From positions 124,001-188,000 of the forward strand of contig JAYPQE010000002.1 of the NCBI GenBank assembly GCA_038131795.1: DNA of 64,000 bases. Reading direction: 5' to 3'. The stretch is from Eutrophobius brisbanensis (lineage in GTDB: Bacteria > Pseudomonadota > Gammaproteobacteria > Eutrophobiales > Eutrophobiaceae). Numbering within the stretch: the stretch's first letter is position 1; each line of letters starts with the position of its first letter. The notes beneath the pieces were generated by a model. That model did not search any database, had not been told where the DNA came from, and saw nothing but the letters and a program-made list of their open reading frames with translations. This document shows positions 1-8,512 of this stretch, one piece after another. Both the position numbers and the translations under genes were made by a program.

Positions 1-1209
1 ATCAGGAAGATTCGCGTCCTGCCCGCTATTCTGATCTGCATTATTCTCAAGATGACCGCTGAGGTTGGCTTCTGACACTCTTAGAACATTTTGTTCAATC
101 AATTCAATTTTCACCTCATCAATATTGATGTCAGGAACGATTCCTGATGCCTGTATTGATCGTCCAGATGGCGTGTAATATCTGGCTGTTGTCAGTTTTA
201 AGGCAGACTCATTGGTCATAGGAAGAATTGTTTGTACCGAGCCTTTACCAAAAGTTTTCTGACCAATTATGATGGCACGGCCATGGTCCTGTAATGCGCC
301 GGCAACAATTTCAGATGCAGATGCAGAGCCACCATTAACGAGCACGACCATGGGCGCCTTGTTAATCAGGTCAACCGGCTTGGCATCGAATGTCAATTTG
401 GAATCATTAATTCTTCCTTCAGTGTAGACAATCATTCCTTCTTCCAGGAATAAATCAGATATGGCAACCGCTCCACTTAATATCCCACCGGGGTTATTCC
501 TAAGATCCAGTATCAGTCCTTTTAGGCTACCGCCATTATCCTCTTTTAATGTTTCCAGAACCCGTTGCGCATCATTTGCTGTATTGGTTTGAAAATTGGA
601 AACTCGTAAATAACCATATCCAGGCTCCAACGTTCTGGTCCAGGCACTTTTACGGGTAATGGTTTCCCGAGTAATTGTCAGTACCAGAGGTTGTTTCATG
701 CCTTCTCTGGCGATAGTCAGAGTAATGTCAGTACCTGGCTTGCCACGCATTTTATCTACCGCTTCATTGAGCGACAGTCCTTTGACGGGGGAGTCATCCA
801 GGCGAATAATCAGGTCTCCCGCCTGAATTCCAGCTCGTTGTGCGGGCGTATCATCAATAGGTGCGATTACCTTTACAAACCCATTTTCCATGCTGACCTC
901 TATACCCAATCCCCCGAACTCTCCACTGGTACCTTCCTGTAAACTTTGAAATGCCGTCTCATCCAGGTATGAGGAATGTGGATCAAGACCAGATAGCAAC
1001 CCTCTGATAGCGCTTTCTATCAGTTTCTTGTCGTCAATGGATTCAACATAGTCATTTTTGACCTTATCAAACACCTCTGCAAATATTCTGATTTCGTCAA
1101 ATGGTATTTCCTGGATTGTATCCTCTGTCTCTTCTTGTGCAATGGATGAAGTGCAAAAAAATACAAGGAGTATTACCACTAAGGATTGAGGGGGAATAAA
1201 TTTATTCAT
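1..1209 (-). CDS. C-terminal processing peptidase, S41 family (partial, C-terminus beyond window)
   Basis: Periplasmic serine protease of the CtpA/Prc type, which trims proteins from their C-terminal end. The frame stays open to base 1, so the C-terminus lies outside; 403 codons are visible. Residues 1-25 form a signal peptide (MNKF..., hydrophobic core, SSIAQ). A PDZ domain follows at about residues 95-165 (GGLGIEV, AGIQAGD). The S41 protease core carries LDLRNNPGG, then GSASASEI at about residue 295, whose Ser is the expected nucleophile, then GQKTFGKGSVQ with the catalytic Lys. It lies downstream of envC and gpmI on the same strand, a common gammaproteobacterial order. Start is the ATG at 1209. 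The family is certain; the specific substrate is not visible. Confidence 0.93.
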   Translation of the reverse strand, partial: MNKFIPPQSLVVILLVFFCTSSIAQEETEDTIQEIPFDEIRIFAEVFDKVKNDYVESIDDKKLIESAIRGLLSGLDPHSSYLDETAFQSLQEGTSGEFGGLGIEVSMENGFVKVIAPIDDTPAQRAGIQAGDLIIRLDDSPVKGLSLNEAVDKMRGKPGTDITLTIAREGMKQPLVLTITRETITRKSAWTRTLEPGYGYLRVSNFQTNTANDAQRVLETLKEDNGGSLKGLILDLRNNPGGILSGAVAISDLFLEEGMIVYTEGRINDSKLTFDAKPVDLINKAPMVVLVNGGSASASEIVAGALQDHGRAIIIGQKTFGKGSVQTILPMTNESALKLTTARYYTPSGRSIQASGIVPDINIDEVKIELIEQNVLRVSEANLSGHLENNADQNSGQDANLPD

Positions 1210-1312
1210 ACGCTATCCAAATATTATTATCAATGCCTTTGGCTGTCAGTTGAAAGTCACGATACTGACATTATATTAGCATATAGCGCTATATTTACAG
1301 ATACAATTATTA

Positions 1313-2515
1313 TCAGTTGCTGGCTGTTTTGCACCATAAGCCCGGGTTTTGTGGTGAACCTTGCTGCCTGATTTCAAAATACAGTGCTGATTCAGCCTGT
1401 CCGCCGGTATTACCCACTTTCGCTATAATCTCACCGGTTGTGACAAAATCATCGGCTTTTTTCAGTAGTCTTTCATTATGTCCATACAAACTCATAAAAC
1501 CATTGCCATGATCAATTATCATTAATAGCCCGAGGTTTCTGAACCAGTCTGCAAAAATAACTTTACCAGCGCTGACAGCATGGACATCATCACCTGAGCC
1601 GGCAGAAATTCTTACACCATTCCATGTTAATTTCCCTTCCCTTTTCTGGGAACCAAATCGCGTTATTAACTTACCTTGTACCGGCCAGTCTAACTTTCCT
1701 TTTAATGAAGAGAAAGGCGGTAAGTTTTCATACAATTGGACAACATCCTGTCTGTTTTTCAGGTTATCTATGAGATCTCTGAGTTCCTGTTCGTCCCTCT
1801 GGAGACTGGTTAGCTGTTCATCCTGTTCTGTGATGTATTGATTTAATTCAGAAATTGATGATTTTCTTTCTTTCATGAAATCTGACAGCTGTTCCAACTC
1901 ATCGACTTTTTCTGCATGAAGTCTTTCGAGTTCCGTTGACTCATTATTTATTGCCAGTTCAATTTGTTTCAAATTATTCAATGTGATTTGAATTTCAGAT
2001 ATCCTCTCAGAGCGCGCCTTATTATAATAATCATGATATGCCATCATTCTCCCGACCATATCGGGGTTTTCCTGGTTTAGCAGCATCTTTAAAAAATCAT
2101 GACGGCCGGTTTTATAAGCTGTGCGAACCTGGTTGGCCAGGAGAGTCCTTTCATTGATTAAAATACCTTCTTGTTCTGCACTTTCGTTCTGGAGTTGTTG
2201 TAATTTGAGTACTTGCCCTGAAATTTTATTTTCAAGGTCTTCAACGTTTAGAGAAATATCAGAGATTGATTTTTCATTAGCTTCAATGTCTGTCAGGTAT
2301 TCATCAATATTCTTTTGCGCCGATGTGATATTGGTTTGTACACTCTTGATCTGAGTGCGTATGGATTCCAGTTCTACTTCCCGGTTTTCAACATCTTGTT
2401 GATGTTGATCGGCATAGGATGGTGTGAAGACTGAAATAAATGTCACACAGGCAATAATCCCGATGGGTATTATTAGCTGTATATAGGCCAAACGGTGTCG
2501 TTTAGTTGCCACCAC
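1313..2515 (-). CDS. envC: Murein hydrolase activator EnvC (LytM/M23-like)
   Basis: Periplasmic activator of division amidases (AmiA/AmiB type), 400 aa. An N-terminal hydrophobic segment (about residues 10-33) ends in SYADQ, consistent with a signal peptide. A long Glu/Gln-rich coiled coil covers about residues 38-260, and a C-terminal LytM domain covers about 285-395. The metal ligands of active M23 peptidases are missing: where HxH is expected the sequence reads LYFEIRQQG, and the first His site reads GVRISAGSG, as in E. coli EnvC. This supports an activator rather than an enzyme. The start is GTG (2515, with a second GTG at 2512), and the gene overlaps the end of gpmI by 14 bases, which suggests translational coupling. 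Confidence 0.92.
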   Translation of the reverse strand: MVATKRHRLAYIQLIIPIGIIACVTFISVFTPSYADQHQQDVENREVELESIRTQIKSVQTNITSAQKNIDEYLTDIEANEKSISDISLNVEDLENKISGQVLKLQQLQNESAEQEGILINERTLLANQVRTAYKTGRHDFLKMLLNQENPDMVGRMMAYHDYYNKARSERISEIQITLNNLKQIELAINNESTELERLHAEKVDELEQLSDFMKERKSSISELNQYITEQDEQLTSLQRDEQELRDLIDNLKNRQDVVQLYENLPPFSSLKGKLDWPVQGKLITRFGSQKREGKLTWNGVRISAGSGDDVHAVSAGKVIFADWFRNLGLLMIIDHGNGFMSLYGHNERLLKKADDFVTTGEIIAKVGNTGGQAESALYFEIRQQGSPQNPGLWCKTASN

Positions 2516-4091
2516 TTGCCTGTTTTTGATCGATGATGATTTCGAACAAATTACGTCCCGTCATTTCCAGTGGTTGATTAAGTCCCATAATATATAGCAA
2601 TGTCGGTGCAATGTCGCATAAAGCACCAACCCCGGGATTGGCGACAGCTTCACGACCGATATAAATAAATGGTACATAATTAATTGTATGTGCAGTATGC
2701 GCTTCAGCTTTCACTTTCTCGGTAATATAGGACTTCATTTGTTCAGCATTTCCATGGTCTGAAGTAATTAAAATTTCTCCGCCTTTAGATGTGACGGCCT
2801 CTATTACCCTTCCCAAACAGGAATCAAGGCATTCTATCGCTTTTACCGCAGCATCAAATTTACCAGTATGTCCAACCATATCAGCATTGGCATAGTTACA
2901 TATGATAACGTCATATTTTTCATCATTGACTGCCTCAATCAGTTTGTCCGTTACTTCTACAGCGCTCATTTCAGGTTTGAGATTATAGGTCGCCACATGA
3001 GGTGATGGTATTAACATCCTGTCTTCATTTTCAAATACTCTTTCTTCGCCTCCATTAAAGAAAAATGTAACATGAGCATACTTTTCTGTTTCCGCTATCC
3101 GTAATTGTGTTAAACCTATTAGCGAAAGATATTCGCCCAGGACGTTTGTTAATGTTTCCGGAGGAAATGCATTGGGGAATTTAAAATCTGCCTTGTACTG
3201 GGTCATGCTAATAAAATTTTCCAGTGTCACCGTTCTGGTAATCTCAAAATTCTTAAATTCGGGATCGGTCATTGATTGTGATAGTTGCCTCGCCCTGTCT
3301 GCCCTGTAGTTTGCAAATACTACAATATCGCCATCCTTGATTTGTATTCTGCTACCATCTTCCTGAAGAATACTGGTTGGCTTGACAAATTCATCAGTTT
3401 CGCCACGTTCATAAGCAATATCAATTGCGATAAACGGGTCTTCTGCTTCAAATTCAGATCGCCCGTCCATGATCACATCATATGCAAGTTTAGTTCGGTC
3501 CCAGGCATTATTCCTGTCCATTGCATAATATCGTCCTGTAATACTGGCAAAACTTCCTATGCCGGTCTCACGCATGTTGACCTGCGCTTGATGGACATAC
3601 TCCTGGGCACTTTTTGGGGGGGTGTCTCTTCCATCAAGAAAGGCGTGCAGATACGCATTTTTTAATCCGCATTGTTTAGCAAGTTCAAGTAATGCAAATA
3701 GATGATCCTGGTGACTATGGACACCACCTGGTGAGAGCAATCCTAGTATATGTAATGAGGCATTTGATTCTTTGGCACGTTTAAATGCTGTTAGCAGGGT
3801 TTTATTTCTGAAAAAATCACCGTCTTCAATTGCCTGCATAATGCGCGTGAATTCCTGATGGACGATTCGACCTGAGCCAATATTCATATGACCAACTTCT
3901 GAATTGCCCATCTGTAAATCGGGTAATCCAACATCCGTTCCTGAAGCACTCACCAGGGTATGAGGATACTGTTTCCAGAGGTTGTCCCAAACCGGTTTTT
4001 TGGCGCTATGAATAGCATTAAACAGGGTATTTTCTGAATAACCCCATCCATCTAGAATTAATAAAACGTATGGTTTTTGAGTTAACTGCAT
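2502..4091 (-). CDS. gpmI: 2,3-bisphosphoglycerate-independent phosphoglycerate mutase
   Basis: Cytosolic glycolytic enzyme that interconverts 3- and 2-phosphoglycerate with Mn ions, 529 aa, slightly longer than the usual 510-515. The alkaline-phosphatase fold shows ILDGWGYSE at residue 12, the phosphoserine loop LQMGNSEVGHMN at about residue 60, HSHQDH, and the C-terminal metal-binding TSDHGNAEQM. The first ATG (4091) fits the conserved N-terminus. It is the first gene of the leftward gpmI-envC-ctp group and diverges from the rhodanese gene across about 290 AT-rich bases. Confidence 0.97.
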   Translation of the reverse strand: MQLTQKPYVLLILDGWGYSENTLFNAIHSAKKPVWDNLWKQYPHTLVSASGTDVGLPDLQMGNSEVGHMNIGSGRIVHQEFTRIMQAIEDGDFFRNKTLLTAFKRAKESNASLHILGLLSPGGVHSHQDHLFALLELAKQCGLKNAYLHAFLDGRDTPPKSAQEYVHQAQVNMRETGIGSFASITGRYYAMDRNNAWDRTKLAYDVIMDGRSEFEAEDPFIAIDIAYERGETDEFVKPTSILQEDGSRIQIKDGDIVVFANYRADRARQLSQSMTDPEFKNFEITRTVTLENFISMTQYKADFKFPNAFPPETLTNVLGEYLSLIGLTQLRIAETEKYAHVTFFFNGGEERVFENEDRMLIPSPHVATYNLKPEMSAVEVTDKLIEAVNDEKYDVIICNYANADMVGHTGKFDAAVKAIECLDSCLGRVIEAVTSKGGEILITSDHGNAEQMKSYITEKVKAEAHTAHTINYVPFIYIGREAVANPGVGALCDIAPTLLYIMGLNQPLEMTGRNLFEIIIDQKQASGGN

Positions 4092-4382
4092 GTTCTTAAA
4101 ACAAATTTGAGATATTACCTTATTTCAGGATTGGCAAATTATCACAATATGTAAGCCAGTATGCCAGCAAATTTGGGCGCAAAGTCTATCATGAAAAGTG
4201 TTGCGTTCCGAGTATATATACAGATATTCGGTAAGAATTAATACGATTAAATAAAAGTCTATGCTGGTTCTATATGGATAGGAATATTAACTAAAATTAT
4301 AGTTTGTATTTAATCGATATTTTTATTCGTACCAATATAACGTATGATTTCTCACGATTAAAATATAATTGAAGAATAAATA
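4092..4382. other. AT-rich divergent intergenic region
   Basis: This stretch separates gpmI (leftward) from the rhodanese gene (rightward) and must hold promoters for both. I see no ORF of useful length, no tRNA-like fold and no clear operator. Several TA-rich hexamers occur, but none pairs with a convincing -35 box at the right distance. Confidence 0.5.
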
Positions 4383-4814
4383 ATGGATAGAGTACTGGAA
4401 TTTGTAGGAAATAATTTATTTTGGGCAAGTTTATGGTTTGCCATTTTAATAATGTTGTTATGGAACTTGTTTAGCGATGTGATAATGGGTATTTCGCAAC
4501 TCGAACCTATGGATGTCACCCGAAGAATAAATAATGACCAGGCAGTAATATTTGATTTACGGCCAGAATCGGATTTTCGTGCTGGACACATAATTCATTC
4601 TATCAATATTCCCGAAAAAGATGTGTCAGATAGAAAAAAGGAATTAGAAAAATATAAAGATAAACCATTGATTTTATATTGTCAGACAGGATCGGCAGCA
4701 ACAAGGATTGTGCGACAATTAAAAATGGAGGGTTTTGAAGATGTCGCCTGCTTAAAAGGTGGTGTGTTAAGTTGGCAGCGTGCTAATCTCCCTTTGGAAC
4801 GTGATAAAAAATAA
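4383..4814 (+). CDS. Membrane-anchored rhodanese-like protein (YibN-like)
   Basis: Single-domain rhodanese of 143 aa with an N-terminal membrane segment at about residues 12-30. The rhodanese domain (about residues 45-138) has FDLRPESDFRAGHI and the active-site loop LYCQTGSAA, whose Cys would carry a persulfide. Its position before secB and gpsA matches yibN of E. coli, although the grxC usually found between them is absent here. A sulfurtransferase role is family knowledge; the acceptor is unknown. Confidence 0.88.
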   Translation: MDRVLEFVGNNLFWASLWFAILIMLLWNLFSDVIMGISQLEPMDVTRRINNDQAVIFDLRPESDFRAGHIIHSINIPEKDVSDRKKELEKYKDKPLILYCQTGSAATRIVRQLKMEGFEDVACLKGGVLSWQRANLPLERDKK

Positions 4815-4830
4815 CCTGGATAACTCTGAT

Positions 4831-5304
4831 ATGAATGCCGATGCACAACCTGAAAAAGATAATCAACGTACAACCCCACAGGTACAGTTTTCCATTGAGA
4901 AAATATATGTAAAGGACTTGTCTTTTGAAACCCCAAATTCACCGCAAATTTTCCAAAAAAAATGGGAGCCGATGGTCAATTTGGACCTGGCGAATTCTGC
5001 TTCATCTTTGAGTGATGAATTTTACGAAGTGGTATTGTCTATAACAGTTACAGTCAGCTTTGAAAAAGACACGGTGTATCTGGTGGAGGTGCAGCAGGGT
5101 GGAATATTTAACATCCAGAATGTGCCAAAAGATATTTTAAATCGAATGCTCAACACAGTCTGCCCAAATATACTTTTTCCATATGCACGTGAGGTAATAT
5201 CGGATCTCGTTACCAAAGGTGGATTTCCTCAGTTAATTCTGGCTCCGGTGAATTTTGAGGCGATATACCAGCAACAGGCAGGTGGAAACATTATATCTAA
5301 CTAG
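4831..5304 (+). CDS. secB: Protein-export chaperone SecB
   Basis: Cytosolic tetrameric chaperone that keeps precursors unfolded and hands them to SecA, 157 aa from the ATG at 4831. A longer frame runs upstream to 4780, but its extra residues overlap the rhodanese gene and do not look like SecB, so MNADAQPEKD is taken as the start. Family features: FSIEKIYVKDLSFETPNSP near the N-terminus, VEVQQGGIFNI in the middle, and the CPNILFPYAREVISDLVTKGGFP block near the C-terminus, rich in conserved positions. It is followed by gpsA, as in enterobacteria. Confidence 0.97.
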   Translation: MNADAQPEKDNQRTTPQVQFSIEKIYVKDLSFETPNSPQIFQKKWEPMVNLDLANSASSLSDEFYEVVLSITVTVSFEKDTVYLVEVQQGGIFNIQNVPKDILNRMLNTVCPNILFPYAREVISDLVTKGGFPQLILAPVNFEAIYQQQAGGNIISN

Positions 5305-5348
5305 AATTTCATATTGTATAAACAGCAAACACAGGAAATGCTGTCATA

Positions 5349-6362
5349 ATGTCAGCAGAACAGGAAAAAAACTCAACTTTAGTAATTGGTGCTGGCTCAT
5401 GGGGAACAGCCCTGGCTCTGGTACTGGCAAAGAATGGCCAGTCTGTTTATCTATGGGACAATAATAGTCAGCATGTTCAAAACCTGATAAACGAATCGAC
5501 AAATCAGCGTTATTTGCCAGGTATAAAGTTGCCTGAGAACATATTTCCTGTAGATAAATTTCCAACTCATGAAGGTGCCATACGGAATATTATTATTGTT
5601 GTTCCATGTGAATACCTGGAGGACGTATTACACAGGTTAATACAAGAAGGCCCGGCCGACATGAAGCTTTGTCTGGCTAGTAAGGGTCTTGCTCCAGAAT
5701 CACTTAATTTAAACCATGAGATCGTCTCAGAAATATTGGGACCGGTTCCTGTGGCCGTGTTATCAGGGCCTTCATTTGCAAAAGAAGTTGCCGACGGGTT
5801 GCCGACAGCAGTCACTATTGCATCAACAGAAACAGCTGTTTCTGAGTATTTTTCTGATCTATTTCACAGTGAGACTTTCCGTATTTATACCCATGATGAC
5901 ATTATTGGTGTTCAGGTAGGTGGTGCGGTAAAGAATGTCATGGCAATTGCAGCAGGTATATCAGATGGACTGGGATTTGGTGCAAATACACGGGCAGCAG
6001 TGATTACTCGTGGCCTGGCTGAGATTACCCGCCTGGGTGTTGCGATGGGAGGAAAGGTCGAGACATTCATGGGGCTGGCTGGATTAGGTGATCTTGTTTT
6101 GACCTGCACAGATGACCAATCCAGAAACCGCAGGTTGGGTCTGGCATTAGCCAAGGGCCAGGATCTGCAGCAGGCAAAATATGAAATAGGTCAGGCTATC
6201 GAGGGCGCCCGCACCGTTTATGCCGTTAAGAAGCTGGCCGATAAATATCAGATAGAGATGCCAATTTGTGAACAGATCTATCACCTGATTAATGGCAATT
6301 GCGACCCCCGCCAGGCGGTACAGAACCTGTTACTCAGGGATCCTAAAAAGGAAGCCTATTAA
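5349..6362 (+). CDS. gpsA: NAD(P)H-dependent glycerol-3-phosphate dehydrogenase
   Basis: Reduces dihydroxyacetone phosphate to sn-glycerol-3-phosphate for phospholipid synthesis; 337 aa, normal for the family. The N-terminal Rossmann motif GAGSWGTALA (about residues 14-23) binds the cofactor. SGPSFAKEVADG, the catalytic Lys region (GGAVKNVMAIAAGISDGLGFG) and LAGLGDLVLTC are all present. It starts at ATG 5349, 44 bases after secB, and the secB-gpsA order is conserved in many gammaproteobacteria. Confidence 0.97.
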   Translation: MSAEQEKNSTLVIGAGSWGTALALVLAKNGQSVYLWDNNSQHVQNLINESTNQRYLPGIKLPENIFPVDKFPTHEGAIRNIIIVVPCEYLEDVLHRLIQEGPADMKLCLASKGLAPESLNLNHEIVSEILGPVPVAVLSGPSFAKEVADGLPTAVTIASTETAVSEYFSDLFHSETFRIYTHDDIIGVQVGGAVKNVMAIAAGISDGLGFGANTRAAVITRGLAEITRLGVAMGGKVETFMGLAGLGDLVLTCTDDQSRNRRLGLALAKGQDLQQAKYEIGQAIEGARTVYAVKKLADKYQIEMPICEQIYHLINGNCDPRQAVQNLLLRDPKKEAY

Positions 6363-6397
6363 TCTGTAACAACATGGTTATTGTCAGGTTTGCTATT

Positions 6398-6862
6398 TTA
6401 ATTCAGGCCCTCAAATCCATTTTGTCTTAAGGCTTCATAGAGAATAATTGCAACAGTATTGGATAAATTTAAGCTGCGGCTACTGTGTTGCATTGGGATT
6501 CTTATAATATTATCTTTACCAATATCCTTGAGCATATCCTCCGGTAACCCTCTTGTTTCAGGCCCAAAGATTATAGTTTCTCCGGCGTTGTATCGCATAT
6601 CTGTATACGGATGAGTCCCTTTTGTTGATGCAGCGTAAATCGTCCCTGGTGTATGGCGGGATAAAAAATCATTATATGATTGATATTCAAATACTCTGGA
6701 TAGGTCTGTGTAGTCCATTCCCGCACGTTTTAACTGCTTATCGCTTAAATCAAATCCAAGTGGATGGATCAGATGTAAGCTTGCCCCCGTATTGGCAATT
6801 AACCTTATGATGTTGCCGGTATTTGGGGGGATTTCCGGTTCAAATAAAACAATATGAAACAT
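6398..6862 (-). CDS. trmL: tRNA (cytidine/uridine(34)-2'-O)-methyltransferase TrmL
   Basis: SPOUT-class enzyme that methylates the 2'-O of the wobble base in tRNA-Leu isoacceptors, using S-adenosylmethionine. It has 154 aa, the normal length. Diagnostic stretches are FEPEIPPNTGNIIRL near the N-terminus, FGPETRGLP in the middle and the knot segment IRIPMQHSSRSLNLSNTVAI near the C-terminus. It converges on gpsA, with 35 bases between the stop codons. Confidence 0.95.
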   Translation of the reverse strand: MFHIVLFEPEIPPNTGNIIRLIANTGASLHLIHPLGFDLSDKQLKRAGMDYTDLSRVFEYQSYNDFLSRHTPGTIYAASTKGTHPYTDMRYNAGETIIFGPETRGLPEDMLKDIGKDNIIRIPMQHSSRSLNLSNTVAIILYEALRQNGFEGLN

Positions 6863-6958
6863 GTAAGTAAGTAGAATCCGTTGAATATAGAATGATAATC
6901 TATCTGAATAATGCCTATATGGCTATAATGTCCGATATTCACCAAGCAAATAATATTG

Positions 6959-7909
6959 ATGGACAATATGGATAAACAAAAATCGTCATTGGCAATTAAT
7001 TTTTGTGATATGGATTTTAACAATCCCATGGTGTTGCTGTCCGGATGTGTGGGATTTGGTGAAGAGTATACCCGAATAAAAGGTTTCTCGAATAAGGATG
7101 TTGGGGCAATTTGTTTAAAAGGAACGACACTAAATCCACGATTGGGTAATAACCCACATAGAGTAGCTGAGACTTATATGGGGATGTTGAATGCTATTGG
7201 GTTGCAAAATCCGGGAGCCAAAACTGTGGTACAGGATTACTTACCCAGTCTGGATTTTTCTGAGACACGTTTTATTGCTAATGTCAGTGGGTCTTCTATA
7301 GAGGAATATGAGGAAGTTACACGTATCTTTGATGATTCTCCAATTGATGCTATTGAAATTAATATTTCCTGTCCTAATGTCAAGGAAGGTGGTGTACAGT
7401 TTGGAAACTTTCCCGACATGTCCGCTAAGGTAGTTGAAGCATGTAGACGGGCTACGACTAAACCACTTATTACCAAACTGTCTCCGAATCAGACAGATAT
7501 TATGGAAAATGCAAGGTGTTGTATTGAAGCTGGTAGTGATGCCTTTGCGGTCATAAATACTGTCACCGGGATGTCCATAGATATTAATAACAGGGTGCCC
7601 GTACTGGGAAATAACCAGGGCGGATTGTCGGGGCCGGCAATCAAGCCGATTGCATTACTTAAGGTCCATCAGGTTTACCAGGTATGCAAAGATAAAAATA
7701 TTCCTATCATTGGTCAGGGGGGGATAACTACAGTCAATGATGCCCTGGAGTTTTTTATAGCGGGAGCAACGGCCATTGGTATTGGTACTGCGTTATTTTA
7801 TGAACCCTTTGTTTGCAAGGATCTGATAACCGACCTAAAAAATTATCTTAAGGATAATAACTTATCACACATATCGGAGCTGACAGGTACTCTGAAAATG
7901 CATGAATAA
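6959..7909 (+). CDS. Dihydroorotate dehydrogenase, class 1B (catalytic subunit type)
   Basis: FMN enzyme of pyrimidine synthesis that oxidises dihydroorotate to orotate; 316 aa from ATG 6959. A TTG lies just before it, and a later in-frame ATG at 6968 is also possible; no strong ribosome site decides. Class 1 features: GTTLNPRLGNNPHR, NAIGLQNPG, and INISCPNVKEGG, where the Cys takes the catalytic-base position (Ser in class 2 enzymes). GGLSGPAIKPIALL and GQGGITTVNDALEF bind FMN phosphate. There is no membrane-targeting N-terminal extension, so it is not the quinone-linked class 2 PyrD usual in gammaproteobacteria. Class 1B enzymes normally pair with PyrK, which is not in this window. Confidence 0.85.
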   Translation: MDNMDKQKSSLAINFCDMDFNNPMVLLSGCVGFGEEYTRIKGFSNKDVGAICLKGTTLNPRLGNNPHRVAETYMGMLNAIGLQNPGAKTVVQDYLPSLDFSETRFIANVSGSSIEEYEEVTRIFDDSPIDAIEINISCPNVKEGGVQFGNFPDMSAKVVEACRRATTKPLITKLSPNQTDIMENARCCIEAGSDAFAVINTVTGMSIDINNRVPVLGNNQGGLSGPAIKPIALLKVHQVYQVCKDKNIPIIGQGGITTVNDALEFFIAGATAIGIGTALFYEPFVCKDLITDLKNYLKDNNLSHISELTGTLKMHE

Positions 7910-7912
7910 TCT

Positions 7913-7947
7913 AAAAACCAGGGGTTATATTTTATTCCCGGTTTTTT
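7913..7947. terminator. Bidirectional intrinsic terminator between convergent genes
   Basis: A run of A, then CC-A-GGG, pairs across a loop with CCC-GG followed by six T. The stem has one bulged A, and A/T tracts on both sides suit termination in both directions. It lies between the ends of the dihydroorotate dehydrogenase and methyltransferase genes and overlaps the last codons of the latter. Confidence 0.7.
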
Positions 7948-8512
7948 GAGCTACAAGCATGGCCAAACCCTGGTTTTCATGATCGGTTCCTGAATGACCA
8001 TCTTCCCGGTAGTATCGGACAGTGAGTGTGTCAAATAACCTCAATAACTCATTGTTATCCAGCTTATAACGCGGATTATTCGGTGCCGGCCTACTGGTAC
8101 GGGCCCTGGTGAACGTCTGGTAAAACACCAGTCCATCCGCTCTAAGTGCCGATATTATATTAGGGATAATGGACCTGTCCAAAAAATTCGATACCACTAT
8201 GACATCAAAGCTGTCAGGGGGAGGCGGGTGTTGTATGGCATCTCTGTGATTGATTGAAATATTTAAGTTTCTGGATTTTGAGATACTATCTAAATATGAA
8301 AGCGCAACCTCTGAAATGTCCCATGCTTGGGTATTTAAACCAGACTCTGCGAGCATGATTGCATTGGCACCGGGGCCGCAGGCCAGGTCCAGGGCCAACC
8401 CACGTGCAGGGAGTAAATGCAGGTTTGATATGAGGACATATGCTGGATTGCCTGATAAATCCTTTCTGGAACGATACTTGTTGTCCCATTTAAGCAATAT
8501 ATCATCAGACAT
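7925..8512 (-). CDS. Class I SAM-dependent methyltransferase (TehB-like)
   Basis: Small 195-aa methyltransferase. Motif I reads LALDLACGPGANAIMLAESG (about residues 38-57), followed by the acidic end of strand 2 and motif IV DVIVVSNFLDRS. The opening KWDNKYRSR resembles proteins annotated as tellurite-resistance TehB-like or thiopurine-like methyltransferases. The substrate cannot be read from the sequence. It starts at ATG 8512 directly after the trkH stop codon, so it is probably translated from the same mRNA. Confidence 0.85.
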   Translation of the reverse strand: MSDDILLKWDNKYRSRKDLSGNPAYVLISNLHLLPARGLALDLACGPGANAIMLAESGLNTQAWDISEVALSYLDSISKSRNLNISINHRDAIQHPPPPDSFDVIVVSNFLDRSIIPNIISALRADGLVFYQTFTRARTSRPAPNNPRYKLDNNELLRLFDTLTVRYYREDGHSGTDHENQGLAMLVAQKTGNKI

